A DNA stretch of 64,000 bases from Halomonas elongata (GCF_029081005.1 NZ_JAJQTQ010000006.1:1-64000); one strand, 5' to 3'; positions 9,272 through 19,059 are shown, numbered from the stretch's first letter. Numbers and translations are program-made. The notes: generated by a model from the sequence alone, not told the origin.

Positions 9272-10189
9272 TCATTCGGCCGCCGGTGCCTTGCGTTGCC
9301 CGAACAGCCGACGCCACCAGGGCGGACGGTCGTCGCTCGGCGTCGGAGTTTCCATGGGACGGGTCAGGAAGTCGTGAATCGGTTCCACCTGGCTGGCGCG
9401 GTCGAGCATGGGCGCGTGGCCGCATTCGGGCACTTCCAGGCTGACCAGATCGGGGCGCGTTTCGCGCATCTTGTCTATACTCTCGGCGCCAAGCAGCGTG
9501 GAGGTGGCGCCGCGTACCACCATTACCGGGCAACGGATGGCACGCCAGTCCTTCCAGAGGTCCCGTGGCGTGTCGTGGATGAATTGCTCGCCGATGCGTG
9601 GATCGTAGTGGTGAGTCCAGCTGCCATCGGGCAGCCGACGGGCACTGTCCAGCGCCAGCCGCCGCCAGGCATCGTCGTCCTCGATGCCGAAGTCGGCATA
9701 GTGGCGGCGCAGTTCGGCTTCCAGCTCACTGAATCGGGTGAAGCGATGCGGGACGGCGAAATAGGAGGCCAGCGAGGCCAGGCCATCGGCCCCGAGCTCG
9801 GGGCCGACATCATTGAGTACCAGCCTGTCGATGCGCGACGCGGTGTCCTTGTCGGCCGCCAGCAGCAGGCCGAGCAGGCCGCCCATGGAGGTGCCTACCC
9901 AGGCGGTTCGCTCGAGCTCGAAATGGTCCATCACCACTCCGGCGATCGTCATGTAATGCGAATAGAGGTAGTCGTGGGCGGGGTAGAGCGACCAGCTGGA
10001 CAACCCGCGCCCGGGCGTGTCGGGAGCCAGCACGCGCCATTCGGGGCCCATCTGACGCGCGAAGTCGTCGAAGTCGCCGCCATGCCGAGCCAGGCCATGC
10101 CAGGCGATGACGGTACGAGGGGCGTCCGGATTCCACACCCGCACGGCGATTTCCAGTTCCCGGACCTTGAGCAGGGTCAATGCATCCAT
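9272..10189 (-). CDS. Alpha/beta hydrolase
   Basis: A 305-residue alpha/beta hydrolase. The nucleophile elbow is GTSMGG with Ser101, the oxyanion region is AWHGLARHGGDF (about 29-40), and the histidine is in ECGHAPMLDRA near residue 275. The substrate is unknown; C-C hydrolases, esterases and haloperoxidase-like enzymes share this layout. ATG 10189 is preferred; further in-frame starts upstream lack a clear ribosome binding site. Confidence 0.87.
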   Translation of the reverse strand: MDALTLLKVRELEIAVRVWNPDAPRTVIAWHGLARHGGDFDDFARQMGPEWRVLAPDTPGRGLSSWSLYPAHDYLYSHYMTIAGVVMDHFELERTAWVGTSMGGLLGLLLAADKDTASRIDRLVLNDVGPELGADGLASLASYFAVPHRFTRFSELEAELRRHYADFGIEDDDAWRRLALDSARRLPDGSWTHHYDPRIGEQFIHDTPRDLWKDWRAIRCPVMVVRGATSTLLGAESIDKMRETRPDLVSLEVPECGHAPMLDRASQVEPIHDFLTRPMETPTPSDDRPPWWRRLFGQRKAPAAE

Positions 10190-10313
10190 GTAATGGCATC
10201 CTTGTTGGTCTGCGCTACGCTGCCTTGCAGCATAGTCGATGCGGCGTGGTGTGCTGGCGAACCGCAAAATTTTCACGCAACTTGCATGAACAGCGATGGA
10301 CTCATGCTGGAAA

Positions 10314-10333
10314 CATGCGACAATGTATGTAAA
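10314..10333 (-). promoter_or_regulatory. TetR operator-like motif before tolC gene
   Basis: On the minus strand this reads TTTACATACATTGTCGCATG. It matches the motif at 17911-17930 in 15 of 20 positions and has the same TTTACAT and ATG ends as the copy at 11866-11885. It lies about 35 bases upstream of the tolC-family start. It is probably a binding site of the TetR regulator encoded at 17234-17854. Confidence 0.5.
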
Positions 10334-10365
10334 TCAAGTCCACGAATCGACAAAGGATCTTGCCG

Positions 10366-11823
10366 ATGATGCCTTCTCGTCCCGTGAAGCCGGCGAGCCG
10401 CACTGCCCGTCCGGCCCGTAGGACTCTTCTGTCAATGCTAGTCGCCTCCTTGATGGTGGGCCAGGTGCAGGCCGCCGATTTGCTGACCATCACTCGGGAT
10501 GCCCTGGAGAACAATGCCGATCTGGCCGCGACGCGCGCCGATACCGATAGTGTGGAAGCCGGTCGCGACGTCGAGCGCGGCGATCTGCTGCCCCAGGTGA
10601 ATGCCTCCGGACAGGTCGCGCATAATGAGCAATTCGAGAGCCAGACCTCCAGTGCGGGGGGAACGGGAAGTGCTGGCGATGATCGCTATAACAGTGCCAG
10701 CCTGACCCTGGAAGCGACCCAGGCCTTGTATGACGCAGTCAACAGCGCCGAGCTCGAACAGGCCGAGCGGCAGATCGATCAGCAGACTTACCAGCTCGCG
10801 GCGACCGAGCAGCAGGTGTTGATCGATGTGGCCTCGGCCTACTTCGATATCCTGCGCGCCCACGAGATCCTCGAGGCGCGTCGTGCCCAGGAACGGGCCA
10901 TCGGGCGCCAGCTCGAGCAGGCCGGTGAACAGTTCGATGTGGGCCTGATCGCCGTCACCGAGGTGGAAGAGGCACAGGCGAGCTATGACCAGTCACGTGC
11001 CGACCGCATTGCCGCCGAAAGCGATCTGCAGGTGGCCTTCGAGGCCCTTGAGCGCTTGACCGGCAAGCGTTACGGCAGCATCGAGTCGCTCGGGGATGCC
11101 ATGACGGTCACGCCGCCCGAGCCCGCCAAGCGCGATGCCTGGGTCGATCTGGCCATGGACAACAATCCGCAGGTGTTGGCTCAGCAGGCCGGCGTCGAGG
11201 TGTCGCGCAGCGGCGTCGAGATCTCCAGGGCGCAGCGCCTGCCGGTCGTCGAGGCCTTCGCCAATTATCAATATGCCGACAGTGACAACGATACCCTGGA
11301 AGGTGAGGACTCCTCCGCTCAGGTCGGCGTCGGGGTGAGCATGCCACTGTATACCGGCGGCCGCACCAGCGCAGGGATCCGCCAGAGCACCTATGCCCTG
11401 GAATCCAGCCAGTACAACTTCGAGGCGCAGCGTCGCGATACCGTTCAGCAGGTGCGTTCGCTGTTCACCCAGGTGAGCAACAATGTGGCGACGGTGGAAG
11501 CCCGGGCTCAGGCCATCGTCTCCAACCAGAGCGCCCTGGATGCGACCCGCGCCGGCTACGAAGTGGGTACCCGCAATATCGTCGATGTGCTCAATGCCGA
11601 GCAGAGCCTCTATGACGCCATCGCCGACCATGCCGATGCGCGTTATGACTATGTCATCAACCTGCTCTCCTTGCGGCAGCAGTCGGGAACGCTCGATGTC
11701 GGTGCCATCGAGGAAGTCAACGACTGGCTGGACGAGAGCGAGAGTGTCTCCTTCACGCTGCCGGAGGAAGGACGTTACGAGCAGGCACTGGATATCGGCG
11801 AGCCACCCCGGCCCGACACATGA
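10366..11823 (+). CDS. TolC-family outer membrane efflux protein
   Basis: A 485-residue outer-membrane channel of a tripartite efflux or type I secretion system. A signal peptide is visible (basic start, hydrophobic LLSMLVASLMVGQVQA, cleavage before ADLL). The mature protein has the internal duplication of TolC: two long helical and beta hairpin repeats, with a conserved GTRNIVDVLNAEQSLYDA segment in the second. An acidic tail follows. The reading frame opens with TTG at 10360; I prefer ATG 10366 given the AAGGAT site. It is followed by an adaptor and RND pump, so the three probably form one efflux complex. Confidence 0.93.
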   Translation: MMPSRPVKPASRTARPARRTLLSMLVASLMVGQVQAADLLTITRDALENNADLAATRADTDSVEAGRDVERGDLLPQVNASGQVAHNEQFESQTSSAGGTGSAGDDRYNSASLTLEATQALYDAVNSAELEQAERQIDQQTYQLAATEQQVLIDVASAYFDILRAHEILEARRAQERAIGRQLEQAGEQFDVGLIAVTEVEEAQASYDQSRADRIAAESDLQVAFEALERLTGKRYGSIESLGDAMTVTPPEPAKRDAWVDLAMDNNPQVLAQQAGVEVSRSGVEISRAQRLPVVEAFANYQYADSDNDTLEGEDSSAQVGVGVSMPLYTGGRTSAGIRQSTYALESSQYNFEAQRRDTVQQVRSLFTQVSNNVATVEARAQAIVSNQSALDATRAGYEVGTRNIVDVLNAEQSLYDAIADHADARYDYVINLLSLRQQSGTLDVGAIEEVNDWLDESESVSFTLPEEGRYEQALDIGEPPRPDT

Positions 11824-11844
11824 TGCCGTCGGAACCGATCATGG

Positions 11845-11885
11845 CATACAGGCATGGATGTATGTTTTACATTCACGCCTGTATG
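11845..11885. promoter_or_regulatory. 41-bp imperfect palindrome, TetR operator candidate
   Basis: CATACAGGC at the left end and GCCTGTATG at the right end are perfect complements, and the inner parts continue the symmetry imperfectly. The right half (11866-11885) contains TTTACATTC-N5-TGTATG, the same pattern found upstream of the tetR gene. It sits about 50 bases before the adaptor gene, where an AcrR/TtgR-type repressor of an RND pump would bind. Confidence 0.65.
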
Positions 11886-11932
11886 CGTATAGTCTCTGTC
11901 GACTCACGAAGTGCTCAACGGGATAGCTAGGC

Positions 11933-13186
11933 ATGAAAACGACGATTCACAGGACTCGAGGTGGACTTCTGGCACTCGCTTCGAGCCTGCTGCTGGCGGC
12001 CTGCGGTCAAGGCGATGACGGTGGCCAGCAGCAACAGCAAGCCGGTGATGCACCGCCTAGGCCGATGCCGGTCATGGAAATGGCGAGCCAGGATATTCCC
12101 CTGGACAAGTCCTATCCTTCCAAGCTGCGCAGTGATGAGGAAGTCACGCTGGTGGCTCGTGTGGCCGGCTTCCTGGAAGAGCGCAAGTTCGAGCCGGGGG
12201 ACATGGTCGAAAAGGGCGATAGCCTGTATTCCATCGAACCGGATCTCTATCAGGCGACCGTCGCCCAGCGCCAGGCCGATCTGGAAAGTGCCAAGGCGGA
12301 GCTGGCCAGGGCGCAGAGCGATGCCCAGCGCTATGAGCAATTGCTCAATCAGAATTCGGTGAGTCGTCAGCAGTATGATCAGGCGCTGGCCGACCGCAAT
12401 GTGGCAAGAGCCAGCGTCGCTCAGGCCGAAGCGGCCTTGAGAAGCGCGCGCCTCGATCTGGGCTACGCCGATGTCACCGCGCCGGTGAGTGGGCAGATCG
12501 GCCTCAGTGAAGTGAATGTGGGCAACCTGGTGAACTCGGGTACCGAACTCGCCACGATCACCCCCCTGGATCCACTGGAAGTGCGTTTCCAGATGCCTCA
12601 GGCCGATGCATCTGCGCTGCGGCGGCAGTTGAATGACCAGCCCGACAGTGAAATCGGGGCAAGTCTCGAGTTGAACTCGGGCATCAGTACGCTGCAGGGC
12701 CAACTGGACTTTCTTGGCTCTCGGGTCAGCGAAGGGACCGGCACGGTTCAGGCTGAAGCGAGCTTCGCCAACCCCGATGGAGCGGCGTTGCCGGGTCAAT
12801 TTGCCCGGATAAGCCTTGAGGGCCTCAAGCGCTTCGATGTGCTGGCGGTGCCGGAGATCGCGGTCACCCAGGGACTCATGGGCCCCCAGGTGTTCGTGCT
12901 GGACGAGGATGACGTGGCACGTGCACAGACGGTGCAGCTCGGTGAGCTCGCCGGTCCCTGGCAGATTCTCCTGGATGGGGTTCAGCCGGGGGATCGCGTG
13001 GTGGTCGGTGACCCGGCCGGTCTGCAGCCCGGCACGCCTATCGATCCGCAATCCTTCGATGGCGACGCCGAGGCCCTGATGGCCGGGCAGGACCAGTCCG
13101 GTGGCTCGGGCCAGGCAACCGAAGCGGGCGGCCAGCCATCGTCCAATGAAGAAGGTTCTGCGCCGGCTGAAGAGGGTGCGGAATGA
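11933..13186 (+). CDS. RND efflux adaptor (membrane fusion protein)
   Basis: A 417-residue periplasmic adaptor linking pump and outer-membrane channel. It is a lipoprotein: signal peptide with LLLAAC, lipidated cysteine C24. The order is the usual one: lipoyl half-motif (VTLVARVAGFLEE), coiled-coil hairpin (about residues 100-160), second lipoyl half (VTAPVSGQIGLSEVNVG), then beta-barrel. A low-complexity Gln/Ser/Glu-rich tail ends the protein. The stop overlaps the start of the pump gene (ATGA), so translation is coupled. Confidence 0.95.
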   Translation: MKTTIHRTRGGLLALASSLLLAACGQGDDGGQQQQQAGDAPPRPMPVMEMASQDIPLDKSYPSKLRSDEEVTLVARVAGFLEERKFEPGDMVEKGDSLYSIEPDLYQATVAQRQADLESAKAELARAQSDAQRYEQLLNQNSVSRQQYDQALADRNVARASVAQAEAALRSARLDLGYADVTAPVSGQIGLSEVNVGNLVNSGTELATITPLDPLEVRFQMPQADASALRRQLNDQPDSEIGASLELNSGISTLQGQLDFLGSRVSEGTGTVQAEASFANPDGAALPGQFARISLEGLKRFDVLAVPEIAVTQGLMGPQVFVLDEDDVARAQTVQLGELAGPWQILLDGVQPGDRVVVGDPAGLQPGTPIDPQSFDGDAEALMAGQDQSGGSGQATEAGGQPSSNEEGSAPAEEGAE

Positions 13187-16100
13187 GTTTCTCCAACTTC
13201 TTCATCAAGCGGCCGATCTTCTCGACAGTCCTCGCCCTCATCCTGACGATCGTCGGTTTGATGAGCATGCGGGTGCTGCCCATCGAGCAGTATCCAAGCG
13301 TGGTGCCACCGACGGTGTCGGTTCAGGCCACCTATCCGGGTGCCGATGCCGAAACCGTGTCCCAGACAGTGGCGGCTCCGTTGGCGGAAGCGATCAATGG
13401 TGTCGAGGACATGCTCTACATGACGTCGACCAGCTCCAGTCAGGGGTCGACGTCTCTGAATGTGTCTTTTGCCATTGGTTCCGATGGCGATATCAACACC
13501 ATCAATGTCAATAATCGCGTCCAGGGGGCACTGTCCCAGTTGCCCGAGGCGGTCCAGGACCAGGGCGTGACGGTTGAGCTGAGTTCCAGCTCGATCCTCA
13601 TGCTGGTGTCCTTGATCTCGCCGGATGGCGATTATGGCAAGGTCTACATGCAGAACTATGCCACGCTCAATATCCTGGACGAGCTTCGCCAGGTACCGGG
13701 CGTGGGCTCCGCCGAGGTGCTGGGCGGTGGCGAGTTCGCCATGCGGGTCTGGATGGATCCCGACAAGCTGGCAGAATACGATCTGACGCCGGCCGAGGTG
13801 TCAGCCGCGATTCGTTCCCAGAACACCGAGGTACCGGCCGGCAGTCTGGCAGCAACGCCCCAGAGAGACCCCCGCGCCTATACCTATACGGTGACCTCTG
13901 AAGGGCGCATGTCGGATCCGGACGACTTCCGCGAGATCTTTCTCAAGACCAATTCGGATGGATCGGCACTTCGCCTCGGTGATGTGGCGCGCATCGAGTT
14001 GGGGGCATCGTTCTATGGCGTTGATGCCAAGCTGAACGGCGGCACCATGACGCCGATCATGATCAACCAGCAGCCCGGTGCGAATGCGCTGGAGACGGCT
14101 CGCGCGGTTGAAAAGGTCATGGACGAGCTCTCCGGACGTTTCCCCCCGGGACTCGAGTATGTCACGCCTTACGATACCACTCAGTTTATCGATGCATCGG
14201 TAGAGACCGTCTTTCACACCTTTATCGAAGCCTTCCTGATCGTTGCCGTCATTCTGTTCATCTTCCTGCAGAACTGGCGCTTCACGGTCATCGCCATGTC
14301 GGTGGTACCGGTGTCGGTACTGGCGACCTTTGCCGGCTTCTATGCCTTTGGTTTCTCCATCAACCTGTTGACGCTGTTCGCCATGGTGTTATCGATCGGC
14401 ATCGTGGTCGATGACGCCATCCTGGTGGTGGAGAACGTCGAGCGGGTGCTGAGCGAGGACGAGGACATCACCGTCATGCAGGCCACGGTGCAAGCCATGA
14501 AGGAGGTGGGCGGCCCGGTGATCGCGACCTCGTTGATCATGGCGGCGGTCTTCGTGCCGGTGGCCTTCCTGGGTGGCTTCAGTGGCCAGATCTATCAGCA
14601 GTTCGCGTTGACGGTTGCCGTTTCGGTGGCCTTCTCGGCGCTGATGGCCTTGACCTTCACCCCGGCGCTTTCGGCGATCTTCATCAAGCATGACCTGCAT
14701 CGCAAGGAGTCGGCCTTCATGCGCGCGGTGCGCACGCCGCTGCGTTTGTTCGATCGTCTGTTCGCCGGCATCACGACTGTCTACATGTGGGGCGTGAAGG
14801 GACTGGTGCGTTTCTGGGGCCTGGCCCTGCTGCTGACGGCGCTGGTCGGTGCGGGGTCCTGGTGGCTCTACCAGAACACGCCCTCGACGCTGGTGCCCGA
14901 GACCGATCAGGGGATCGTGCTGGCGTCGGTGCAGTTGCCCGATGCGGCTTCGCTGGAACGCACCGAAGACTACATGGGCAAGCTGAGCTCGGCCATCGAG
15001 GATGTCGATGGCGTGAAGTTCTCCACGGCAGTCGCGGGCTATGACATGTTGACCAGCTCGGTCAATACTGCCCGGGGCATCATCTTCATCAACCTGGAAC
15101 CCTGGGAAGACCGTGACCTTACGGTGGATGAGCTGATCGGCAAGATCATGCAGTTCGGCGCCCAGATACCGGGCGGCTCGGCCATGGCCTTCAATATGCC
15201 GCCCATCGTGGGGCTGTCGACCACGGGGGGCTTCACCGGCTACCTGCAGTCTTTCGATGGGGCTTCACCCGAAGAAATGTCCCAGGCATCCCAGAAGCTG
15301 ATGGGGGCGGCGGCCAAGCACCCGGCACTGAGCCAGGTGTTTACCACCTACAGTGCCAATGTGCCTTCCTATGAAGTGGAGCTGGACCGACAGAAAGCCT
15401 TGAGTTACGGCGTCTCCATGGATGCCCTGAACTCGACCCTGGGCACGACCTTGGGTAACGGCTTCGTCAACTACTTCAGTTATCAGGGCCGCAACTTCCA
15501 GGTCTATCTGCAGAACGAGGACGAGTTCCGCAGGACGCCGGATGACATCAACAACATCTATGTGCGTGGCGGTGACGGGGAGCGTATCCCGATCTCCGAA
15601 TTCGCCAGCATCGAGCGTCAGACGTCACCCTCGGTGGTCACGCGCTTTGGTGTCTATTCCGGTGCGCAGTTCCAGGGCGGGCCCGCGCCGGGTTATAGCT
15701 CGGGGCAGGCCATCGAGGCCATGGAGCAGCTGGTCCAGGATGAGCTCGGCGCCGGCTGGGGCATGGGCTGGACCGGCACCGCCTATCAGGAAAGTCAGGC
15801 AGGCAGTGCGGCTACCCTGGCCATCGTCTTCGGCATGCTGATGGTCTTCCTGATTCTGGCGGCACAGTACGAGAGCTGGTCGTTGCCGCTGGCGGTGCTG
15901 ACGGCCACGCCGTTTGCCTTCCTCGGCGGCATTGGTGGCATCGTGCTGCGCGGGCTCGATACTAGCGTCTACGTGCAGATCGGCATGCTGGTGGTGGTCG
16001 GGCTGGCGGCGAAAAATGCCATCCTGATCGTCGAGTTCGCCGAGCTGCAGCGTCGCGAGCAAGGCAAGTCGATCCGTGAGGCGGCCATCACGGCGGCACG

Positions 16101-16368
16101 GTTGCGCTTCCGACCGATCGTCATGACGTCGCTGGCGTTCATCTTCGGTACCTTGCCGTTGGCGATCGCCACTGGAGCTAGCGCCACCAGCAGCCATCAT
16201 ATCGGCACCACGGTGGCGGTGGGCATGGCATCGGTCGCCATTCTCGGCAGTCTGTTCGTGCCGAGCTTCTATGCCATGATCGCCGTGACTACCGACTGGC
16301 TGAAACGCAAGACGGACAAGGGTGATGATCGTGGCGGCGAGCCGGCATTGGAGAATGATACGCGCTGA
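13183..16368 (+). CDS. RND multidrug efflux pump, AcrB/HAE1 type
   Basis: A 1061-residue inner-membrane proton-driven exporter with twelve membrane helices and two large periplasmic loops. It starts with the typical FFIKRPIFSTVLALILTIVG. The proton-relay aspartates are seen in GIVVDDAILVVEN (about 410-411) and the partner lysine in AAKNAILIVEFAE (about 944). Length is normal for the HAE1 family. It would export hydrophobic compounds together with the adjacent adaptor and TolC-family channel; the spectrum cannot be predicted. Confidence 0.96.
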   Translation: MSFSNFFIKRPIFSTVLALILTIVGLMSMRVLPIEQYPSVVPPTVSVQATYPGADAETVSQTVAAPLAEAINGVEDMLYMTSTSSSQGSTSLNVSFAIGSDGDINTINVNNRVQGALSQLPEAVQDQGVTVELSSSSILMLVSLISPDGDYGKVYMQNYATLNILDELRQVPGVGSAEVLGGGEFAMRVWMDPDKLAEYDLTPAEVSAAIRSQNTEVPAGSLAATPQRDPRAYTYTVTSEGRMSDPDDFREIFLKTNSDGSALRLGDVARIELGASFYGVDAKLNGGTMTPIMINQQPGANALETARAVEKVMDELSGRFPPGLEYVTPYDTTQFIDASVETVFHTFIEAFLIVAVILFIFLQNWRFTVIAMSVVPVSVLATFAGFYAFGFSINLLTLFAMVLSIGIVVDDAILVVENVERVLSEDEDITVMQATVQAMKEVGGPVIATSLIMAAVFVPVAFLGGFSGQIYQQFALTVAVSVAFSALMALTFTPALSAIFIKHDLHRKESAFMRAVRTPLRLFDRLFAGITTVYMWGVKGLVRFWGLALLLTALVGAGSWWLYQNTPSTLVPETDQGIVLASVQLPDAASLERTEDYMGKLSSAIEDVDGVKFSTAVAGYDMLTSSVNTARGIIFINLEPWEDRDLTVDELIGKIMQFGAQIPGGSAMAFNMPPIVGLSTTGGFTGYLQSFDGASPEEMSQASQKLMGAAAKHPALSQVFTTYSANVPSYEVELDRQKALSYGVSMDALNSTLGTTLGNGFVNYFSYQGRNFQVYLQNEDEFRRTPDDINNIYVRGGDGERIPISEFASIERQTSPSVVTRFGVYSGAQFQGGPAPGYSSGQAIEAMEQLVQDELGAGWGMGWTGTAYQESQAGSAATLAIVFGMLMVFLILAAQYESWSLPLAVLTATPFAFLGGIGGIVLRGLDTSVYVQIGMLVVVGLAAKNAILIVEFAELQRREQGKSIREAAITAARLRFRPIVMTSLAFIFGTLPLAIATGASATSSHHIGTTVAVGMASVAILGSLFVPSFYAMIAVTTDWLKRKTDKGDDRGGEPALENDTR

Positions 16369-16393
16369 CCGGCCGGCGTGATCGAGCATCCAT

Positions 16394-16426
16394 GGGCATC
16401 GTTCCTTCGGGGGCGATGCCCGTTTT
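16394..16426 (+). terminator. Rho-independent terminator of the efflux operon
   Basis: GGGCATCG and CGATGCCC form a perfect eight-base stem around a 12-base loop and are followed by GTTTT. It lies 25 bases after the pump stop codon. Confidence 0.8.
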
Positions 16427-16537
16427 CATCTGGGGAGGTTCGTTCGACGAAAGAGGAGGCATGGTTCGGGGCGACTCGTCTACGCTGACAGTGAGAAGAA
16501 CACTTTGCCGGCTAATCGACCGGCCGGAGGAGACGCC

Positions 16538-17242
16538 ATGAACGCCATCATCGATCTTGCCCTGAGTTTTCCGCTGATCGTCTTTGCGGTGCTGCTGGCG
16601 CTGCTGGGGATGTACTGGTTGCTGGTCCTGCTGCGTCTGGTGCCCACCGAGTTGTTCGAGCGTGACAGCCTCAAGGAGGACCATTTGGCCAGCACCATGG
16701 TGTCGTTGGGGTTTGCCGGTGTGCCCGTCTCGATGGCCCTGAGCATGCTGGCGGTATTGGCTGGCGCCTTGACCCTGGCCGTCGAGCTGCTGGTGCTCAG
16801 GTGGGTGCCTCTGGGGTTGTTCCGGGTGCCGGTCGGTGTCGTGGTGCTGTGGGCGTCGTTCGCTCTGGCGTCGCCGCTGGCCGCGGCACTGTGTCGGCGA
16901 CTGCATTGCCGACTGCATCGTCACCCAGGTCTGTCCCGGCGTTGCCTGCTTGGCGAACGCGTCCGAGTCGTCGATATCGACGGAGACGGTCGTGCCAGCG
17001 CCGTGATGGATGATGATGAGGCTCGCGAGGTTCAATTGCTGGGCAAGACGGGCAACCAGCCCCGGCCCGGCGAAGCGCGGATCCTGGTCAAGTATCTCCC
17101 GGATATCGACGCCTATCGCTCGGTGCTCGAACAGGACTACCTGGATGCCCGCACACGGCTGGTGCGGTTGCATCTGGTCGGCCGTCACGAGGCGTCGGGG
17201 ACGCAGCGGCATGGCCACAACGGCTCGACGCCGTCAGCGTGA
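16538..17242 (+). CDS. Membrane protein, YqiJ-like
   Basis: A 234-residue protein with three to four hydrophobic segments in the first 130 residues and a soluble C-terminal part (LLGERVRVVDIDGDGRASAVM) that looks like a small OB-fold domain as in YqiJ/NfeD proteins. YqiJ normally accompanies a flotillin (YqiK), which is absent here. ATG 16538 follows CCGGAGGAG; the frame upstream opens with TTG but has no support. It converges with and overlaps the tetR gene by nine bases. Function is unknown; the family name is tentative. Confidence 0.65.
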   Translation: MNAIIDLALSFPLIVFAVLLALLGMYWLLVLLRLVPTELFERDSLKEDHLASTMVSLGFAGVPVSMALSMLAVLAGALTLAVELLVLRWVPLGLFRVPVGVVVLWASFALASPLAAALCRRLHCRLHRHPGLSRRCLLGERVRVVDIDGDGRASAVMDDDEAREVQLLGKTGNQPRPGEARILVKYLPDIDAYRSVLEQDYLDARTRLVRLHLVGRHEASGTQRHGHNGSTPSA

Positions 17243-17854
17243 GGCGTCGTCCCGGCTGAACAATCGAAGCTGGGTATCGACCAGTTGGGTGCCGCGTTCG
17301 TAGAGGGAAAACGCCTCGGTATCCCGCAGCCAGTCATGGAACAGGCCGCTGAGGGTGGCCTGCAGGAGGCGGGTGGCCACTTCAGGGTCGAGGTCCTCGC
17401 GCAGCAATCCCTGATCAAGGGCATTGTTGAGGTAGACCAGCAATGCACCCAGACATTCGTTGGCCATCTCGGCTTCCATGGCCTGGGGGTCGATGTCGCT
17501 GAAGAACTCGCAGCGATGGAGAAGTGTGGCGTGCACGCGTCGATGGCGAGGTTGCTCCAGGCGACGGAAGCCTTGTCGGCATCCCAGGCGGATCGCTTCC
17601 ATCGGCGAGGCATCGCTGGGGGCCGTCTCTGCCACGAGCTCCTCGAATGGCATTCGCACCCTGTCGAGCATGGCGCGGAACAGGTCGGCCTTGTTGCGAA
17701 AATGCCAGTAGACGGCACCTCGGGTCATGCCGGCCTGGCGGGCGATCTGCTCCAGGGATGTGCAGGCGACGCCTTTCTCGAAGAAGACTTCTTCGGCGGC
17801 ATCCAGCAGCGCCTCTCGCGTGGCCTCGGCCTCGGCCTTGGTACGTCTGGCCAT
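17234..17854 (-). CDS. TetR-family repressor, AcrR/TtgR type
   Basis: A 206-residue regulator with an N-terminal helix-turn-helix (about 12-58; ILxAAEEVFFEKG-type first helix, then IARQAGMTRGAVYWHFRNKADLF) and an all-helical ligand-binding domain. The sequence is closest in character to AcrR/TtgR regulators of RND pumps. I start at ATG 17854 (MARRTKAEAEATREA); an in-frame ATG at 17890 adds 12 residues with no support. An operator-like motif lies 57 bases upstream, and related motifs precede tolC and the adaptor gene, so it probably represses the efflux locus and itself. Confidence 0.9.
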   Translation of the reverse strand: MARRTKAEAEATREALLDAAEEVFFEKGVACTSLEQIARQAGMTRGAVYWHFRNKADLFRAMLDRVRMPFEELVAETAPSDASPMEAIRLGCRQGFRRLEQPRHRRVHATLLHRCEFFSDIDPQAMEAEMANECLGALLVYLNNALDQGLLREDLDPEVATRLLQATLSGLFHDWLRDTEAFSLYERGTQLVDTQLRLFSRDDASR

Positions 17855-17910
17855 GGGTAAATTCGACTCCGGGTGATGCGTGCAGCCCATTCTACCCGAG
17901 GATGACGGGT

Positions 17911-17930
17911 TTTACATTCGTTGGTGTATG
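17911..17930. promoter_or_regulatory. TetR operator-like motif before tetR
   Basis: TTTACATTC-N5-TGTATG, sharing both ends and spacing with the motif inside the palindrome at 11845-11885. Its position just upstream of the tetR start fits autoregulation. Confidence 0.6.
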
Positions 17931-18009
17931 GTTATGGGCATGGCTCGTCCTCGAGGTTCGTGGGGTGTATAAGACGAGACAGCCCCTTTTCCATCAACAA
18001 GGACAGACG

Positions 18010-19041
18010 ATGGCTCGTACTCCTTTCGAACTGGCCGGTGTGCGTGTGGCGCCGGGGACCCGGCAGCAAATCGATGTGCCCGTGGCCAGACTCTATACTC
18101 ACGCCCCCTTGTATATTCCCGTGGAGATCGTGCATGGCCGGCAGCCAGGGCCGGTGTTGCTGGTGTGCGGTGGCATTCACGGCGACGAGATCAATGGCGT
18201 GGAGATCGTGCGACGTCTGTTGCGCTCGCGGCAGCTGACACGGCTACGCGGTACCTTGATCGCCGTTCCCATCGTCAATGTGTTCGGGTTTGTGCAGCAC
18301 AGCCGGTATCTACCCGACCGGCGCGATCTGAATCGATGCTTTCCGGGGAGCGAGTCGGGGTCCCTGGGCGGTCGGGTGGCGGCGTTGTTCCGCGAGCAGA
18401 TCGTCGATCAGGCGAGCCATATCATCGATCTTCATACCGGGGCCATCCATCGCACGAATCTGCCGCAGATCCGGGCTCAATTGACGTCGAATGACGAAAC
18501 CGAACGCATGGCCAATGCCTTCGGCGCGCCGATTATCCTCAATGCGGAATTGCGTGAAGGCAGCTTGCGTCATTATGCGCAGAACCGTGGTACGCCGGTA
18601 CTGACCTACGAGGCCGGTGAGGCATTGCGTTTCGATGAGTGGGCGATCACGCCCGGCGTGCGGGGCGTGCTGCGGGTAATGCGGCGTCTCGGCATGCTCA
18701 GCGGCGAGCACCGGCGTCGCACGCCGCCGGCGGCGGAGCTGGCGACCGGATCGAGCTGGGCAAGGGCACCGATCGACGGCATTCTGCGTCCCCAGGTACG
18801 ACTCGGCGCGCGGGTTGCCAAGGGGGAGCGGCTGGGGCGCGTGGCCGATCCCTTCGGCAATGCCGAGGGCGAGGTACTGTCGATGGCCGACGGTATCGTC
18901 ATCGGCATGGGGCGCCTGCCGCTGGTCAATGAGGGCGAAGCGCTGTTTCATATCGCGCGCTTCGATGTCATCGAGGAAGCCGAGAGTGCCGTGGAGACGT
19001 TCCAGTCGAGCCTGGAGCCGCCGCCGGACCCGCTCTACTGA
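18010..19041 (+). CDS. Succinylglutamate desuccinylase/aspartoacylase family protein
   Basis: A 343-residue zinc-dependent carboxypeptidase-fold enzyme that removes acyl groups from N-acyl amino acids. Zinc ligands are seen in GIHGDE (H57, E60) and IIDLHTGA (about H142). The C-terminal third is a barrel-like domain common in AstE/AspA relatives (GILRPQVRLGARVAKGERLG). ATG 18010 is preceded by AAGGACAG; the long open frame upstream is spurious. It converges with dusA, 18 bases apart. Substrate not predictable. Confidence 0.88.
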   Translation: MARTPFELAGVRVAPGTRQQIDVPVARLYTHAPLYIPVEIVHGRQPGPVLLVCGGIHGDEINGVEIVRRLLRSRQLTRLRGTLIAVPIVNVFGFVQHSRYLPDRRDLNRCFPGSESGSLGGRVAALFREQIVDQASHIIDLHTGAIHRTNLPQIRAQLTSNDETERMANAFGAPIILNAELREGSLRHYAQNRGTPVLTYEAGEALRFDEWAITPGVRGVLRVMRRLGMLSGEHRRRTPPAAELATGSSWARAPIDGILRPQVRLGARVAKGERLGRVADPFGNAEGEVLSMADGIVIGMGRLPLVNEGEALFHIARFDVIEEAESAVETFQSSLEPPPDPLY

Positions 19042-19059
19042 GTGGGTGGCTGCGAAGCG

